Shown here: one piece after another, positions 1 through 12,480 of the stretch
How positions within the stretch are numbered: the stretch's first letter is position 1
Layout: each line of letters begins with the position of its first letter
Source of the DNA: Rhododendron vialii
Taxonomy: Eukaryota; Streptophyta; Magnoliopsida; Ericales; Ericaceae
Reading direction: 5' to 3'
Length of the DNA: 64,000 bases
Assembly (NCBI RefSeq): GCF_030253575.1
Contig: NC_080557.1
Span: 40,035,001 to 40,099,000 of the forward strand
Made by a program: the position numbers and the translations under genes
Notes under the pieces: model-generated
Seen by the model: only the letters and a program-made list of their open reading frames with translations
Database searches by the model: none
Told to the model about the DNA's origin: nothing

Positions 1-1348
1 TTTGGGTCTCAAACGAGCTTTATATTCAGAAAGCACAAAAAAATAATTTTTGCACTAGATATGCTATATCGTGCGGCAATTTACAACACCGCACAACGTA
101 GTGTATTATACCATGCATTATTTTGTTTCTTGTACATACTTCTTTTATGTTATTATGTTTAGTCTGTTTATTGTTTTTTGTGCGGGTACATTCCATAGTC
201 AAGTTTCATGTTAAAAGTCATTTTTTTTATTAAATCTTTTGAAATTTCAAAGAACTTTTAACATTACTTTACATGAGGAGATGAACAAAAGGGTCTCGTA
301 AATCATTTTTCAGAAATTCAGAAAATCTAAAAAACTATTTTGCGGACCTATGGTTTGTTTTGTCATGTAAAAGTGAACTGATACTAGAATATGTAGACAG
401 GTGCACCGCACGGTGTTTTAGTTACACCGTGTAATGTATCCGAGTCGTCGTGCGGTGTTTCACATGATATTGGCGGACTGCTGTAATACTATTATTTCAT
501 TTTCTGTACATTGTTCATCCATTTCATACTGTACAGTTCGTATCACAAGCACGCCAATGTGTTATATTTAATCCTGTGTTCTTTTCCCGTACATGTTTTA
601 AAGTTAAGTTTTTCAAATGATATTAAATCCCTCATTTAAAATGCTTAGTAGAGACCGATTTTTACCAGGCGAGCGGGGTACTTTTTTAACAAAACCTTCC
701 CCGCTCGTAACGTGGCTCTCGGATCCAAAATCTCGATGTTTTCGCTAGACCAAAGCCCTTTTTTTCTCAAACAAACTCTCGATTTCTTGGATCATCAATC
801 TCAAAAATCCAGATGGCGACTCTTCGATCGCGCCGGACGGAGAGCCCACACTCATCTGACTTGTATCTTTTTTTGGATAAGTATTTGTATCTTCGTTCTT
901 TTAGTAGCCCCCAACCCGTGCCCAGAGTGCTTACTCTTACTTGTCTAAAATCTGAAGTATTAGTTTTACCTCAGAGGATTGCCTAATTGGGAGTTATTGG
1001 CTTTGCTTTTTCATATGAATGGTTTCATATGAATGGCTTTCTTTTCAAATCATTGGAAAAAACCTTTGCAAATTTCTTGCCATACTGTAGAAGAACTTAC
1101 TTTACCCTAACCCATCCAACTAACCACAGCGGATATCAAACTCCTATTAAGATTTGAACCTATAACCTCACAGTACGTAGTGTTATTGTATAACCAAAAG
1201 GCCAACTACCCAGGTCGAATATTCTGGTTTTTGTCGCCCACGTCCTTCATGGTTCCTCATAAAATTACGTGGTCGATCATGTTGTTGCCCTTGATTTATC
1301 TCGTAGTTCATAATGTTTGTTTTTTTAATTTTCTTTTGTTCTTGCTAG
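1..1348 (+). other. Intron 3 (3' part) of 4CL-like copy A; no exon seen
   Basis: This stretch runs up to the exon 4 acceptor at 1347-1348 and holds no recognisable exon 3, so intron 3 of copy A is longer than 1.3 kb or the upstream exons are lost. In copy B the same intron is only 772 bp. Around 1145-1215 the minus strand shows a tRNA-like promoter pair (box B-like GGTTCAAATC at 1151-1160), which suggests a decayed SINE. The short open frames at 712-948 and 1180-1368 have no family signature. Confidence 0.55.
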
Positions 1349-2272
1349 GTCGCACCAGCAGAGCTTGAAGAGTTGCTTGTTTCTCATTCTGAAATACTAG
1401 ATGCTGTTGTCATTCCGTAAGTAAACATGGCAATTTCTCCGACTTTAAACTTCTTAGCTCGTGAAAATTATATGAACTGTTTTTTTGATAACTCTTCCTT
1501 TTAGGTTTCCTGATGCTAAAGCTGGAGAGGTCCCGGCTGCATATGTCGTCCGCTCTCCTAATAGTTCTCTTTCAGAAGATGATGTGAAGAAATTCATTGC
1601 AGACCAGGTACCGTACAGCATTAGATGACTAATATTTCATATATAGTAGTTCGCATGCCCAAGTCAACGGGTCGCCAAAGGGATTTCTTCTGGAACTTGC
1701 CCAAATTAACCTGAGAATGAGGAATCCTTGATTCTCTGATCTGGTTTGGCCCTCTGGTGAGCGGGTTTGCATGCCTCCAGGCCCCTCGAGTTCAGTTTCC
1801 CAACTGTAAATTAGTCGATGACTTGATATTATGACGATACTAGGTAGCATTGGATATCATCATGGGAGCAGTTCATCGTTGAAATGGTTGCAAAACGATA
1901 GATGGTGTCTGCTAAACGTTAGTTTGTAGGTACTATTTGCTTGGCTAACGTCCCAACTAGGCCATTTTAATTAGTACACAAACAATTTCTGATTAGTGGT
2001 TCTTAAGCATATGATCAAAAAGTGAGGAGATTTAAAGGCTCAATGTTTTTCGGTCTCTATGTTGGCTGTTGTTAACCATTTTCCTTCCTAATTAACTAAC
2101 CATAACAAAAAAATGCTTAACATATATTCATTTGATTTGTCTTCTTGTTCTTCTTCAGGTTGCATCTTTCAAAAGATTGCGGTGGGTAACATTCATCAAC
2201 AGTGTTCCTAAAACAGCTTCGGGGAAGATCCTCAGAAGGGTGCTCATAGAGCAAGTCCAGTCCAAGATATGA
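1349..2272 (+). CDS. 4CLL7: 4CL-like acyl-CoA ligase copy A, 3' part (exons 4-6)
   Basis: This is the 3' end of a 4CL-like ligase cut by the window edge. Exons are 1349-1416, 1505-1607 and 2159-2272 (TGA), all with AG acceptors and GT donors and the same phases as the complete copies. They encode the mobile C-terminal lid of an ANL enzyme: [12 protein letters not shown], then [19 protein letters not shown], then [10 protein letters not shown], whose lysine is the one that catalyses adenylation. The protein ends in SKI, a weak non-canonical form of the peroxisomal PTS1 signal; the Arabidopsis relative ends in SKM. The exon 6 tail reads QVQSKI where other copies have a VRSK tail. No break is visible in these three exons, but exons 1-3 lie outside the window, so functionality cannot be judged. 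Confidence 0.85.
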
Positions 2273-4737
2273 AGTCCTTCGATCATGCCTGAAATTGGCA
2301 TCATGCATGCGAAACTCAACAAATGTACTGCGGTGGTCGATTGTAAGTTCCTGGAGGTCTTTTAAAATCTTGGCTTTACCTGATTTGTTCAAGATTAGCT
2401 AGAGTATTCTTCAATAGACGTTTATTCAAATTTGTGAACATTACTTCGCAATTTTAAGCCAATGAACTTTTGCCCTTCAGTTTTGTACTCATGAGTTATG
2501 CCTGTGTTTTTGTGATATCTGGGAAAAGCACAACTAACTACTTATGAACATTCGGTTGAAGATCATGTTGATGTGTTAGGAGTGATGTCGCTTAATGACG
2601 TCTAAAATATGAGCAGTTTTGATCAATAAAGAGAGCCCTAGATATACCAAAAATTGTTCTCCAGAGGGCGCACTAATCCTGATCAATAAAGAGAGCCGAG
2701 AGCCCTAGATGTACCATAAACCGTTCTCTTGAGGACGGTCTAATCCCTTTTTAGAACTGGAGAAAATCCGGACCCTTTTGCAAAAACATATACCTGCATG
2801 TAATCTCTAGATGATATGCATATATATGGGAAACCTGGACCCGGGGGCTCTGCTGCCCAGGAGGCCAGCAGCCCCTACCCAGACTCAACACGTCGCCGTT
2901 TTGGTGAAAAAAAAAATTCAAAACCTTCCATTTGCAATCCTAAGAAGCAGAAACGTAATTATGAGAGTCTTAAAGACAAAATTTAATTATGGCTCTTTAG
3001 AATAATATGATCAGAATAATAAGATTTTTGTACAGGTTCAAACGGAGTGAAAATTGAAGTAATTAATTTTTTAACCATATTTTTTAATATATAACCGTCT
3101 AAAACCCAGCTTCACAACTAACTACTTAACACAACTCAGCAATCAAACACAGAGTTTGAAAATGGCCTTTTGTTCAAATGATCAATTTTTGCAAATTGGA
3201 GCAAATACTTAAGTGGGATTCAAACGCCTTTCGAGATGGCAAAATGGGTTTAATTAGATACTTCTAAGGGACTTACACTACGGAAGAATGCACAAAAATC
3301 ATCAAGAGATGAATGAAAAGTTGTCTGGTAAAGGGGACATGTGGTTGAGACGATAAAAACTGATCTCCATCCTTGTTACCAATATTTTTCTCCTCCAGAG
3401 CGGATAGGGGGAGAATATGCAAACAAAGGCAACGAACAAAAAGGGCTTGAATGTGGCTTATTTCCCAAGACGAAGAATGATCCATCGATCATAGTATCTC
3501 AGGACTTCATTTGACGTAACGTGACAATCAAAGAAATGCAAAATTGATGACAAGAATAATATTGAAGACTAAGAAAAGATACTTCTATTAATCTTCAAAA
3601 TTGATTACATGAAGGAAGATTGAAGACAGAAGGCAACACACCAATCTTCAAGAACGAAATCCATACATAGGATTCTAAGTTGCTACTCCTACTCTTAGTT
3701 ATACTCGTGGTATGCTTGAAAACACTAAAACAACCATTTATTTTTAATAATATTTACCTCTCATCGATTTAAGATCTACTATTTTATGTGAAAATTTTAC
3801 TAGAAATAGTTGAACATAATAAGAGAAGACGTGATGGGAAGTTTGAAAGGTATATATTTTTTTCACTATGAGGTGGGAAAATCAAAAGAGATATGACAAG
3901 AATATGAGTGGTCGAAGTGAATTATATATGATTTTGTACTCTTTGAAAGAGAGTGCGGCGTGCATCATATACGTGCTGAGAATATACAAAAGATTTATAT
4001 TTGTTGGAGATAGCCTTATACCATGAAGTCTTAAGAGGTTATTTATAAAAAATCAAAATTTTCAATTCTTATCCTTCTTGCAAAAAATAAAAATTTAAGT
4101 GAATAGGAGCACACCATGTGTCTATATAACTTCCAAGTGAATCACACCATGTGTCGATTACGCGATGTGCCTAATTTGGTTTTATGATTTTGAAAACTTT
4201 GTTCAGTAGAACTTATTGATATGTATCAAATAATATTCATATTGTAAAAAAAAACATATAACCTATTAAAACATATAACATATAACCGAGGTTAGAATAG
4301 ACCGAGAGATAAACAAATTGGACGGAGAGAGTAATAGCTAGAGGGTTTCCACGATTACAAGTAAAAATAAACTATATCGTGAAAACAATGCCGGCCTCAT
4401 CATTTGGGTTAAAAGCTAACCCAAGTGAATGATTTGTGATGGTTACACTAAAAAATAAATTACACGGAATAATTAATGAATCATCAATTTTTACATCTTT
4501 TAAAACATGGGAGTAGCACCTTAATTTTTTTTATCGACGGATACAGCAAAGCCTTCCCGGATTAAAACCCACTGTCGAAAGTCACGGGGTGACTACCGGA
4601 CGCATTGCCTCTGTTGGCTGGCCAGTGAGAAAAAAAAAAAAGGAACACATGAAAGATAACGATGTGTTCTGGATTTGTTTGTCACTTGTCTTCTTGACCG
4701 TTGGTTTGGATAAAAAAAAATTGACGTAATTTCAATG

Positions 4738-4936
4738 GTAGTTTTTTTTTTTTTGTGGTCAAGCGGTATACATCAACGAAGGTTAGGAGAAAGTTAGCAG
4801 TTAGTAGCAACTAGACCACAGGAGATTCAAGGACCCTCCATAGCCCTGGACCACACGACGCCCTTCATGAGGCTCGAATCCTGTCCTCCTACAAGAAAAG
4901 GAACATGAGGTGTCATTGAGCTACAAACCCGCTGTC
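4738..4936 (-). mobile_element. tRNA-derived SINE
   Basis: On the minus strand there is a box A-like TAGCTCAATGACA and a box B-like GGATTCGAGCC, followed by about 130 bp of body and a terminal A-run (poly-T at 4742-4754 on the + strand). Imperfect direct repeats ATTTCAATG (4729-4737) and ATTTCCATG (4937-4945) fit a target-site duplication. Internal pol III promoter, A-tail and flanking repeat together mark a tRNA-related SINE. The family is not named. Confidence 0.6.
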
Positions 4937-5884
4937 ATTTCCATGCTTAGTTTAAGGTCAGGTAGATTGAATGAAAAGGTATCTCTTTTCTATTATGTTA
5001 GTATATTTTGCCAGTCTTTTTCTACCGGAACTGAATAATTCAACATATTGCCGTATAATTGAATCCCATTGTTTTTTGGTTGGATTGCCGGGAACATAAT
5101 TATAATATTGCCGTAATAATATTGCTTTCTTACTTTTTCTTTTATTGAACGTGTGGTCCTAGGCTAAAAGGGAGCCGGGATAGAAAATGAGGGACAAATA
5201 ATCTGAATCGGTCAAAACCCCACCGGGTCTTTGGGGATGGACGGTCCTGTGCGCCCCTTCATCAAGAAAAAGTATAAACCAATTTACATTTAGAAATAGG
5301 ATTTGGGGTTGAGAGACGCCACTGAACTTGTTCCTGATTAAAAATGAAAATGCTAGCTAGTCCCCGTTGACCTGGCATTTGCTGTCTCAACTGTGGAATT
5401 AAACTAGTAGTGTGGTATTCTAAAGAAAATACTACTACTATTCTTTTCCGTGTCAAGTTCTTGCCAAGTTTTGGACCATTTGGGCTGGTAGAAGTACACA
5501 AATCCTGATAGTTCACCCATTCCATTGTCTTAAAATAGATTGATTATTGGGTGGTCTTGCCGTACCGTCACATGGCGTTCCAAAACCTCTTAACATCACG
5601 TGAACCTTGCAGAAATTCGGTGCTGGCACGTTTAGTCAATTGACTTCTTGTCTGTGTGTGTTTACTTAGATTCTTTTTGAGCTATTATGTTTTTATGGTA
5701 AATTTGGATAGAGAACATGGCCTCTGTTTTGAGTGTTTTTCCTTTGGAGTTGCCTCGTCGGCATTTGGGTATCCACTTTCTTTCGCAAGCCAAGCCAATA
5801 TGCTTTGATCTGCCCGAGGTCTCGAAGAGATGGAAAAGGTCTTGGGAAAGTAGTTTTTTATGATACACTAAAGAATTAAACCTA

Positions 5885-6074
5885 GGAAATTGACTTCTAC
5901 ACTCTCATTTTATCACATACACTTCCTTTTATGTCTTTATTTTGTGTGAATTTACTCTATTGCCCCTCAATGTGTAAAAAAGTGAACTTATGAAGGGGTA
6001 AAAAGATAAATTCACATGAATAAGGACAAAAAGGAGTGTATGTGATAAAAAGAGGAGTGTAGAAGTCAATTCCC
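5885..6074. mobile_element. Mutator-type MITE, 190 bp
   Basis: The ends are inverted repeats of roughly 35-40 bp, beginning GGAAATTGACTTCTACACTC on the left and, read from the right on the other strand, GGGAATTGACTTCTACACTC. The element is flanked by a perfect 9-bp direct repeat TTAAACCTA (5876-5884 and 6075-6083). A 9-bp duplication is typical of Mutator-like transposons. It has no coding capacity. Confidence 0.8.
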
Positions 6075-6429
6075 TTAAACCTATCTAAATATTCTTGCTA
6101 TTTTATATTTCCTTGGAAAAAGTACTCAACTTGATATTTTTAAAAAAAGGCAGAAGTGGTTTTATATCCTGAGCTTCTTGATTCCCGTAGTTTGTTAAAA
6201 ATAGGGATGACATGGAAGAGGTCTTGGGAAAGTGATTTTTATGATCTGCTAAAAAATCAAATGTATTTAAATATTCCTGCTATTCTATATATCCTTGAAA
6301 AGGGTACTTAACTTGATATTTTTAAAAGGCAGAGGTTTATATATCCTGAGCTTCTTGATACCTGGAGTTTGCTGAAAGTAGGGATGAGTCAACTTCGGTC
6401 CCTGGTCGAACATAAAAAGAAAGTTGACT

Positions 6430-6600
6430 ATTTGTGGTATACAACTACAGTATGTTCAGTTGGTCAAAACTCTTGCATCTCACTAGGAGGTCAGGCGTTC
6501 GAATCTTTCCATCTGAGTGTGAGTGTTCTTTCATTAGAGGAGTTTTTCCTTTCTTTCTTTGTAAATGATTTCTTCTATCAATTGACAAAATAAAATTCAG
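6430..6600 (+). mobile_element. SINE-like sequence with tRNA promoter boxes
   Basis: A tRNA-like stretch with box A-like TTCAGTTGGTCAAAACTC near 6455 and box B-like GGCGTTCGAATC near 6492, then a T-rich tail. This resembles plant tRNA-related SINEs. No clear A-tail or target duplication was found, so the borders are approximate. It is not a tRNA gene, because no cloverleaf can be drawn. Confidence 0.4.
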
Positions 6601-7294
6601 CATGCAGTTTGCTCACTTGCAAGATTGAAGAGAGTGAACAAAATTGCACTTTGAATGATCTAAACCATTCATTTTGTAAAACTCATTGAGAATTTCAATA
6701 ATGATAAAAAATCATGTTCATCGGATACCGAACAATCTCTTTTCGGAACACAATTTTTTTTGAGAAAAATGAACGTAGGGATACTGGATCAAATCCAATT
6801 TTATTGGTATTAATTTTGTCAAAGGAAAATGAGATATTGATCAATCTCCGATGAAAGCATGTCATGATTAAAATTTTCAATAAGCTCTCCAAGTGAATGA
6901 CCTAGATCATCAAAATGGACCTGGTACGAGCCCGCAAATCGGCTAACTGCATTCTGCAGATGGGTTGGCAAACCAATTTCTCCTTTCCCGTTTACATAGT
7001 CCCAAACAATAAAATACAAACCGTCCTGCATCAGAAAGAACGCCGCTGGGCCAATTATCGTCATGGAACAGACGTTATCTTGGTGGCATCATTCTGGAAA
7101 ATATAATATGCGTTTTCGGGGCAACTTACGCGTACAATGACTAATTATGCCAATGAACAAAATGCGCGTGCTATTTTTGGATTTGAAACTGATTCGGTGA
7201 CCTAGGAGGTGGACAAAAATACAGGTTTTGTGGGTGTATATCTTTCTTTGTTTTTGTTTTTTCGGAACGTGAAATTGTAGGAATACAATAGTTT

Positions 7295-7377
7295 AGGAGT
7301 ACCGCCACGTGGTATTCTGGACCACCTTACAATCACACGTTCATGAGGGGTCTACACAACCACATGGCGGTACTCCT
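7295..7377. repeat. Inverted-repeat element with a G-box in the copy B promoter
   Basis: Two 18-bp arms, AGGAGTACCGCCACGTGG (7295-7312) and CCACATGGCGGTACTCCT (7360-7377), are inverted copies with one mismatch around a 47-bp loop. The left arm carries a perfect palindromic G-box CCACGTGG (7305-7312), a bZIP/bHLH target; the right arm has the mutated CCACATGG. It lies about 185-265 bp upstream of the copy B start codon. It looks like a small fold-back MITE. The regulatory role is inferred. Confidence 0.55.
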
Positions 7378-7508
7378 GTGGGGACCGCTTTACAACTACG
7401 TAGCACTATTGAATTGGGAACATTTCAGCGGGTATATCCAATTTTGGACTTCTTCTCTCCGGCGTTAGCAAGATTACCTCATTAATGAGGTGTCACAAGA
7501 ATTTACTC

Positions 7509-7516
7509 CTATATAA
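7509..7516 (+). promoter_or_regulatory. Putative TATA box of copy B
   Basis: CTATATAA lies 45 bp upstream of the ATG of copy B, in a stretch that resembles a plant core promoter. It would give a very short 5'UTR of about 15-25 nt. The 5' flank here does not resemble the longer 5'UTR shared by copies C, D and F. Confidence 0.5.
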
Positions 7517-7560
7517 CTTGTGTAAGTACCCTCTCACAGAACCAGCATTCGAATTAGCAA

Positions 7561-8605
7561 ATGGAGAAATCTGGTTATGGGCATGACGGCATATACAGAT
7601 CCCTTCGCTCTCCTCTGCTCCTGCCCAATGACCCAAACCTCTCCATGGTCTCATTCCTCTTCCGGAACTCCTCCTCTTACTCCGACAAACCTGCCCTCAT
7701 CGACGCTGACTCCGGCCAAACCCTCACCTTCTCCCAGTTCAAATCCACCGTCGCCAAACTCTCCCACGCCTTCATCCACCAATTGGGTATCAAGAAAAAC
7801 GACGTCATCCTCATCTTCTCCCCCAACTCAATCCAATTCCCCATCTGCTTCTTTGCGATCATTGCAATCGGAGCTATTGCCACCACTGTAAACCCTCTGT
7901 ATACGGTATCCGAGATTTCAAAACAAGTCAAGGATTGTAAGCCAAAGGTTATCGTTACCGTTCCTGAATTATGGGATAAGGTTAAAGGGTTTGGATTGAA
8001 ATACATAATAATGGGTACCGAGAAAAATTATAACTTGAGTGGTATTAGCTCGAATTCAAAGGTTACATGGTTCATTGATTTGGTTGAGAATTATGGGTCC
8101 ATGTCGGATTTATTTCCTGTGGCTGAAATTAAATCGAGTGATACGGCTGCTCTGTTGTACTCTTCGGGCACAACAGGGTTGAGTAAAGGAGTGGTTTTGA
8201 GCCATGGGAATTTTGTGGCGTCGGCTCTAATGGTTACTGCTGACCAAGAACTCGCGGGGGAGATGGGCAGGGTGTACTTATGTGTGTTGCCTATGTTTCA
8301 TGTTTTTGGACTGGCTGTGATTATGTATTCGCAACTGCAGAGGGGCGATGCGATCGTCTCAATGGCGAAGTTCGATTTGGAGATGTTTTTGAGAGCTGTG
8401 GAGAAGTATAGAGTGACACATTTGTGGCTTGTGCCCCCTATTGTGCTGGCTCTGGCTAAGAATAGTGTAGTAAAGAAGTATGATACATCGTCGTTGAGGC
8501 AAATTGGGTCCGGCGCAGCGCCTTTGGGGAAGGAGTTGATGGCAGAATGTGCGAAAAATTTCCCTCAGGCGGCAGTTATGCAGGTATTTTTCACAAGAAA
8601 ATTAA

Positions 8606-8652
<47 letters not shown>

Positions 8653-11600
8653 AAAATTTTGATTGGATTTTCAAGAGTAAATCGTTGGAATAGTGTTGTA
8701 GGATCTAGGAGTGTAAATTTGGCCCAGCCCTGCTCACAAGTCATTGGGCTAGTCCGGTCCAAGCCCATTAGGTTCGGCCGAAATTCATGCTCAGGCCAAG
8801 CCCGCCTATGTGAAAAAATATAGGCCTAGACCCAGTCCATGATCCTAACACTTCGGGCAAGAGCTTGGGTTCGGGCTTAGACACCGGCTATATAGGGTCT
8901 GTTTTTTAGAACTTTCTTTTGAATGAGTAAACTGTAGTTTTATTTTTAGAATGTATTTATTACTTTAATTACTTGAAAATGAAGAGACTACACGGTTTTA
9001 AAGTTTGGACTTTTAACACTTGAGTTTGGGTTTTAGATTAAAAACATTCATATCATATACTTTGTTCTTTGGACGTACAACTTTATGAATTATAGACATA
9101 TTACTCATGGTGGACTTAGATCGGCGGGCTAAATCCTTCGGACTTAGGGCCGGGTTAGTTGGGTAGCCCAACATGTCGGGCTTCAAGTAGGGCATGGCTT
9201 CAAACTTTTAGCCCAAGCTCTATCCATTGAGATCGGGTTGGCCAAGGGCCGAGCTTAATTTCAATGGACTCGGCGGGCGTCGGGCCACTGGGCCAAATTC
9301 CCCCGCACCAAGTAGTATCAAATATGACAACATATGAATGTTTTATGTGGTGTTATGAATGAGTGCATGATAAACGTTGTTCTATGTTTTTCTTGTTGTT
9401 TAACTTCCAATACCATTGAAACTTTAGTAAAAATGAGATTGTCATATATGGTCGGAATTCGGCATGCTGCTTTGAATGGTCGACATGAATGACCTTACTA
9501 CTTTCTCATTGTAATTTTTTGAGAGTGGATTGGGATTGTGAATTGAGCTCTAATATGGAAAGAGTTCTTGATTTCAGGGCTATGGTATGACAGAAACTAC
9601 TGGGATTGTTGCAATTGAGAATCCAAGATTAGGTCGTCGGCATTCTGGCTCAGCAGGAACCCTTGTTATAGGTGTGGAATGCCAAATAGTTGGCGTAGAA
9701 ACTCTGAAGCCACTTCCTCCTAAACAGTTGGGAGAGATATGGGCTCGGGGAGCTAACATGATGCAAGGTAATGCATTGCTGAGTTTTTCAGCTCGGTAAT
9801 TGATGAGTGTTTCGTAAGAATGCAAATATCTCCTTATTTCAACCAAGAAATAGACCAATTAGATATTGAATTTGGTTGGTTGTCTTCTTAATTTCGTTGT
9901 TATCTAACATGACAGAACCAGATGTTACAATGCATGGTCTAATGTCCTGGAAATCGCATATCGCTAGATTCAATATTTGGAGTACTATACCAACTTCATA
10001 CATTCTGCATGACCGTCTGGTTTTCTCCCAAGCGGATAAAGCTCTAGTAACAAGGAAAAATGATAGAACACAATGACCACTTTACCCAGTTGAATAGCTT
10101 TTGTAACTAGGACTAGGAAATACGACACACGGAAATTGAATACGCCTCATAAACTTTTGCTCAACGTACGCCTGGTGTGGAGTTTGCAGCAACCAGGCGG
10201 TACCATAGTTGCTGGTTTTCATCTCTGGAAGAGATGTAAATTTTCCATTTTTATTCAAGTCCTACAAGCTTCAATATGTACTTTAATTTTGGTAGTCGTT
10301 TTCTCAAGAGGCCAACTGTTACATTAGTTTATTCCAATTCCATGTCACTTCTGTTTTGATCCAGGCATTTGCTTCCCTTGACATTCAAGAAAACTTATAA
10401 CTTGTATTGTTTCAGGTTATTTTAACAATTCACAAGCCACCGAACTTACTACAGACAAGCAGGGTTGGGTCCATACAGGAGATCTTGGATATATCGACGA
10501 GGAAGGACAACTATTTGTCGTTGACCGACTTAAAGAGCTGATAAAGTACAAAGGATTTCAGGTATTGTCGTTAACTACAACTAATGCATAATTCGGCCTA
10601 GTAGGTCTTCTATGATACATAATAAGTTTTAGGTTAAATTACATTAAACACCCTCAAAATCTTGTCATGTGAGCAAAACATGACAAGATAAATAAAAATT
10701 AAGATGAAATTACCCTTTTCTATATATTCTTATGGTAATTTTTCAAAATTAGACGAGGCTAAGAAATGAACAAAAGAACCTAAGTCTTAGGTAGATCAGA
10801 GGAATCTTGAGTGATCGCGGGGAAAGATGTAGTTGGAGTTTGAATAGTTTTCGTTGGAGTGTGGTGACTGAATTTGATTTTTGATCTGGTGGTTTTAGGG
10901 AGGTTATGGGTGAATGTTAAGATGAAAAGAACATGGTAGGCTTATAATTGACGGGCAATATGGCAAATTGTGATCTTCCATTGACGACATCCTTGACATC
11001 TATGATATGTATAGTTTAAGGGGATTAAGTGTTGAGTTTTGAACTTTAAGGAAGTTAAGCCAAAATGGGTCATTGATGAGGAGGTTTTAATGTATTATTA
11101 CCCTACATTTTATCATCTCCATCCAATTTGCAGAAGCACCTATGTAATCCAGCAGTACGACTAAGCATTACTAGGATGAAAGAAACTTTGCGATTAAAGG
11201 GACATGTTTTCGAATACTCCGGTTAAAAGTCATCAACATATTTTCTGGCTCCTCAAAAAATTACATGATAATGCTGTTGCAATTGGAATTATGCCTACTT
11301 CCTCATGTTTTTGTTTTCTTTTATTATCGGTAGGTCGCTCCAGCAGAGCTTGAAGGGTTGCTTGTTTCTCACCCTAAAATACTAGATGCTGTTGTCATTC
11401 CGTAAGTATATTAACATGCGAAATCTCTATGACTTCAAACTTCTTAGCGCACGAAAAGTTATGAACGAACTTTTGGTTTGGCACTTCTTCCTTTCAGGTT
11501 TCCTGATGCTGAAGCGGGTGAGGTCCCAGCTGCATATGTTGTCCGCTCTCCCAACTCTGCACTAACCGAAGAAGATGTGAAGAGATTTATAGCAGAACAG

Positions 11601-11857
11601 GTAAGTTTCATCTCAGATGACCAACATTTCATGAATAGTAGTTCGCATGCGCAAGTCAATAGTATTACTTATCGACCATTTCCCTTCTCTTAAGTATCCT
11701 TATTAAGGAAAGTGTAAAATACCTGTGTTCTTTTCTTCTTCAGGTTGCGCCTTTCAAAAGATTGCATCGGGTAACATTCGTAGACAGTGTTCCAAAAACA
11801 GCTTCAGGAAAGATCCTCAGAAGAGTGCTCACGGAGAAAGTCCGGTCCAAGATATAA
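7561..11857 (+). CDS. 4CLL7: 4CL-like acyl-CoA ligase copy B, complete, 547 aa
   Basis: Six exons: 7561-8583, 9578-9767, 10416-10561, 11334-11401, 11498-11600 and 11744-11857 (TAA), with GT-AG introns and an open reading frame throughout. The enzyme should form an acyl-AMP and then an acyl-CoA from a carboxylic acid, ATP and CoA. Visible motifs are the phosphate-binding loop [10 protein letters not shown] (residues 201-210), YGMTET (343-348), GEIWARG (393-399; other copies have GEIWVRG), TGDLGY (425-430), VDRLKELIK (440-448) and the catalytic lysine in [10 protein letters not shown] (Lys533). The length matches the family (about 545 aa). The N-terminus [16 protein letters not shown] fits the At4g05160 (4CL-like 7) clade rather than true lignin-pathway 4CL. 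It ends in SKI, a weak PTS1, so peroxisomal location is probable but not certain. The substrate cannot be read from sequence; fatty or jasmonate-precursor type acids are possible for this clade. Confidence 0.93.
8610..8647. repeat. (TA)n microsatellite in intron 1 of copy B
   Basis: About 18 TA units begin 26 bp after the exon 1 donor of copy B. Confidence 0.9.
8706..9311. mobile_element. hAT-like non-autonomous element in intron 1 of copy B
   Basis: The ends are similar inverted repeats (left GTGTAAATTTGGCCCAG; right CTGGGCCAAATTCCCCC). The 8-bp flanks GTAGGATC (8698-8705) and GTAGTATC (9312-9319) differ at one base, which fits a hAT target duplication. A diverged copy with the same right flank lies at 30446-31045, so the insertion predates a local duplication. 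There is no coding sequence. Confidence 0.65.
10627..11108. mobile_element. Probable MITE in intron 3 of copy B
   Basis: Copy F lacks this segment, and its flanks match the ends of the short intron 3 of F. The ends are partly inverted (TTACATTAAACACCCTC on the left, GAGGTTTTAATGTATTATTA on the right). Exact borders and target duplication were not resolved. Confidence 0.4.
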
Positions 11858-12094
11858 AAGTCAGCGAATTCATGGCGGTCTTTCAAAATCTTGGCTTTAC
11901 CTGGTTTGTTCCAGATTAGAGTATAAGGATGTATAAATCTCCAGTAGGCGTTCTTAGAAATTTTTTGAACAAAATAATTTGCAGTATAAAGTATAAACCA
12001 ATGAAACTTTAGGCACTATTCGTTCAGATACATGTCTCACTATCAAGATTATATGAACATTTGCGCAGAATTGAACTTTTGCCCTTTCAGTTTT

Positions 12095-12480
12095 GTAATG
12101 ACGGAGTGTTGGCCTGTTAATAAGCAACAAGTGAGTAAGATGGGTGTAGCTGAAATTGCGATGTTGAGATGTGTGTGTGGTCATACTAGGCGAGATAGAA
12201 TTAGAAACAAAACTATTTTGTGAGATGGTAGCAGTTGTATCTATACAGGATAAGTAGAGAGAAAATAGATTAAGGTGGTTTGGATATATTTACCGTAGAC
12301 TTGCAGATGCAGTAGTTAAGACAAACTGATTTTGGATGCCGTGATTCAAAAGGATTTGAGTTTATTAAATCTAAGTAAACAGGTAGCCCTGGATAGAACT
12401 CAATAAAAAAATAAGATTCATGTAGCCGACCCCAATTGATTGAAACAAATGTTTGGTTTGGTTCAAGTGTATCGTGCAAT
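12095..12480 (+). pseudogene. Fragment of a non-LTR retrotransposon reverse transcriptase, 3' end
   Basis: In one frame the translation reads ECWPVNKQQVSKMG then MLRCVCGHTRRDRIRN, the hallmark of the C-terminal part of plant LINE reverse transcriptases ('RLRWFGH' region). This is followed by frameshifted remnants near 12260-12290 and by 12400-12460 (ALDRTQ, HVADPN). Stops and frameshifts show that it is dead. It starts only about 240 bp after the stop of copy B. Confidence 0.65.

Larger units (their letters stand above)
2273..7294. other. Spacer between copies A and B
   Basis: About 5 kb with no supported gene. It contains a duplicated 50-60 bp segment at 2620-2740 (two copies of GATCAATAAAGAGAGCC), AT-rich unassigned sequence at 3000-4700, and the SINE and MITE listed separately. 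A segment around 2975-3100 is related to the inverted-repeat family at 58902-59300. An 81-codon minus-strand open frame at 6819-7064 looks protein-like in composition, but I cannot assign it to a family. Confidence 0.5.

Noticed and set aside
7577..7891. Second open frame inside exon 1 of copy B (and its equivalents in C, D, E and F)
   Set aside because: A +1 frame shadow of the ligase, kept open by the Ser/Pro-rich codon pattern; conserved only because exon 1 is.
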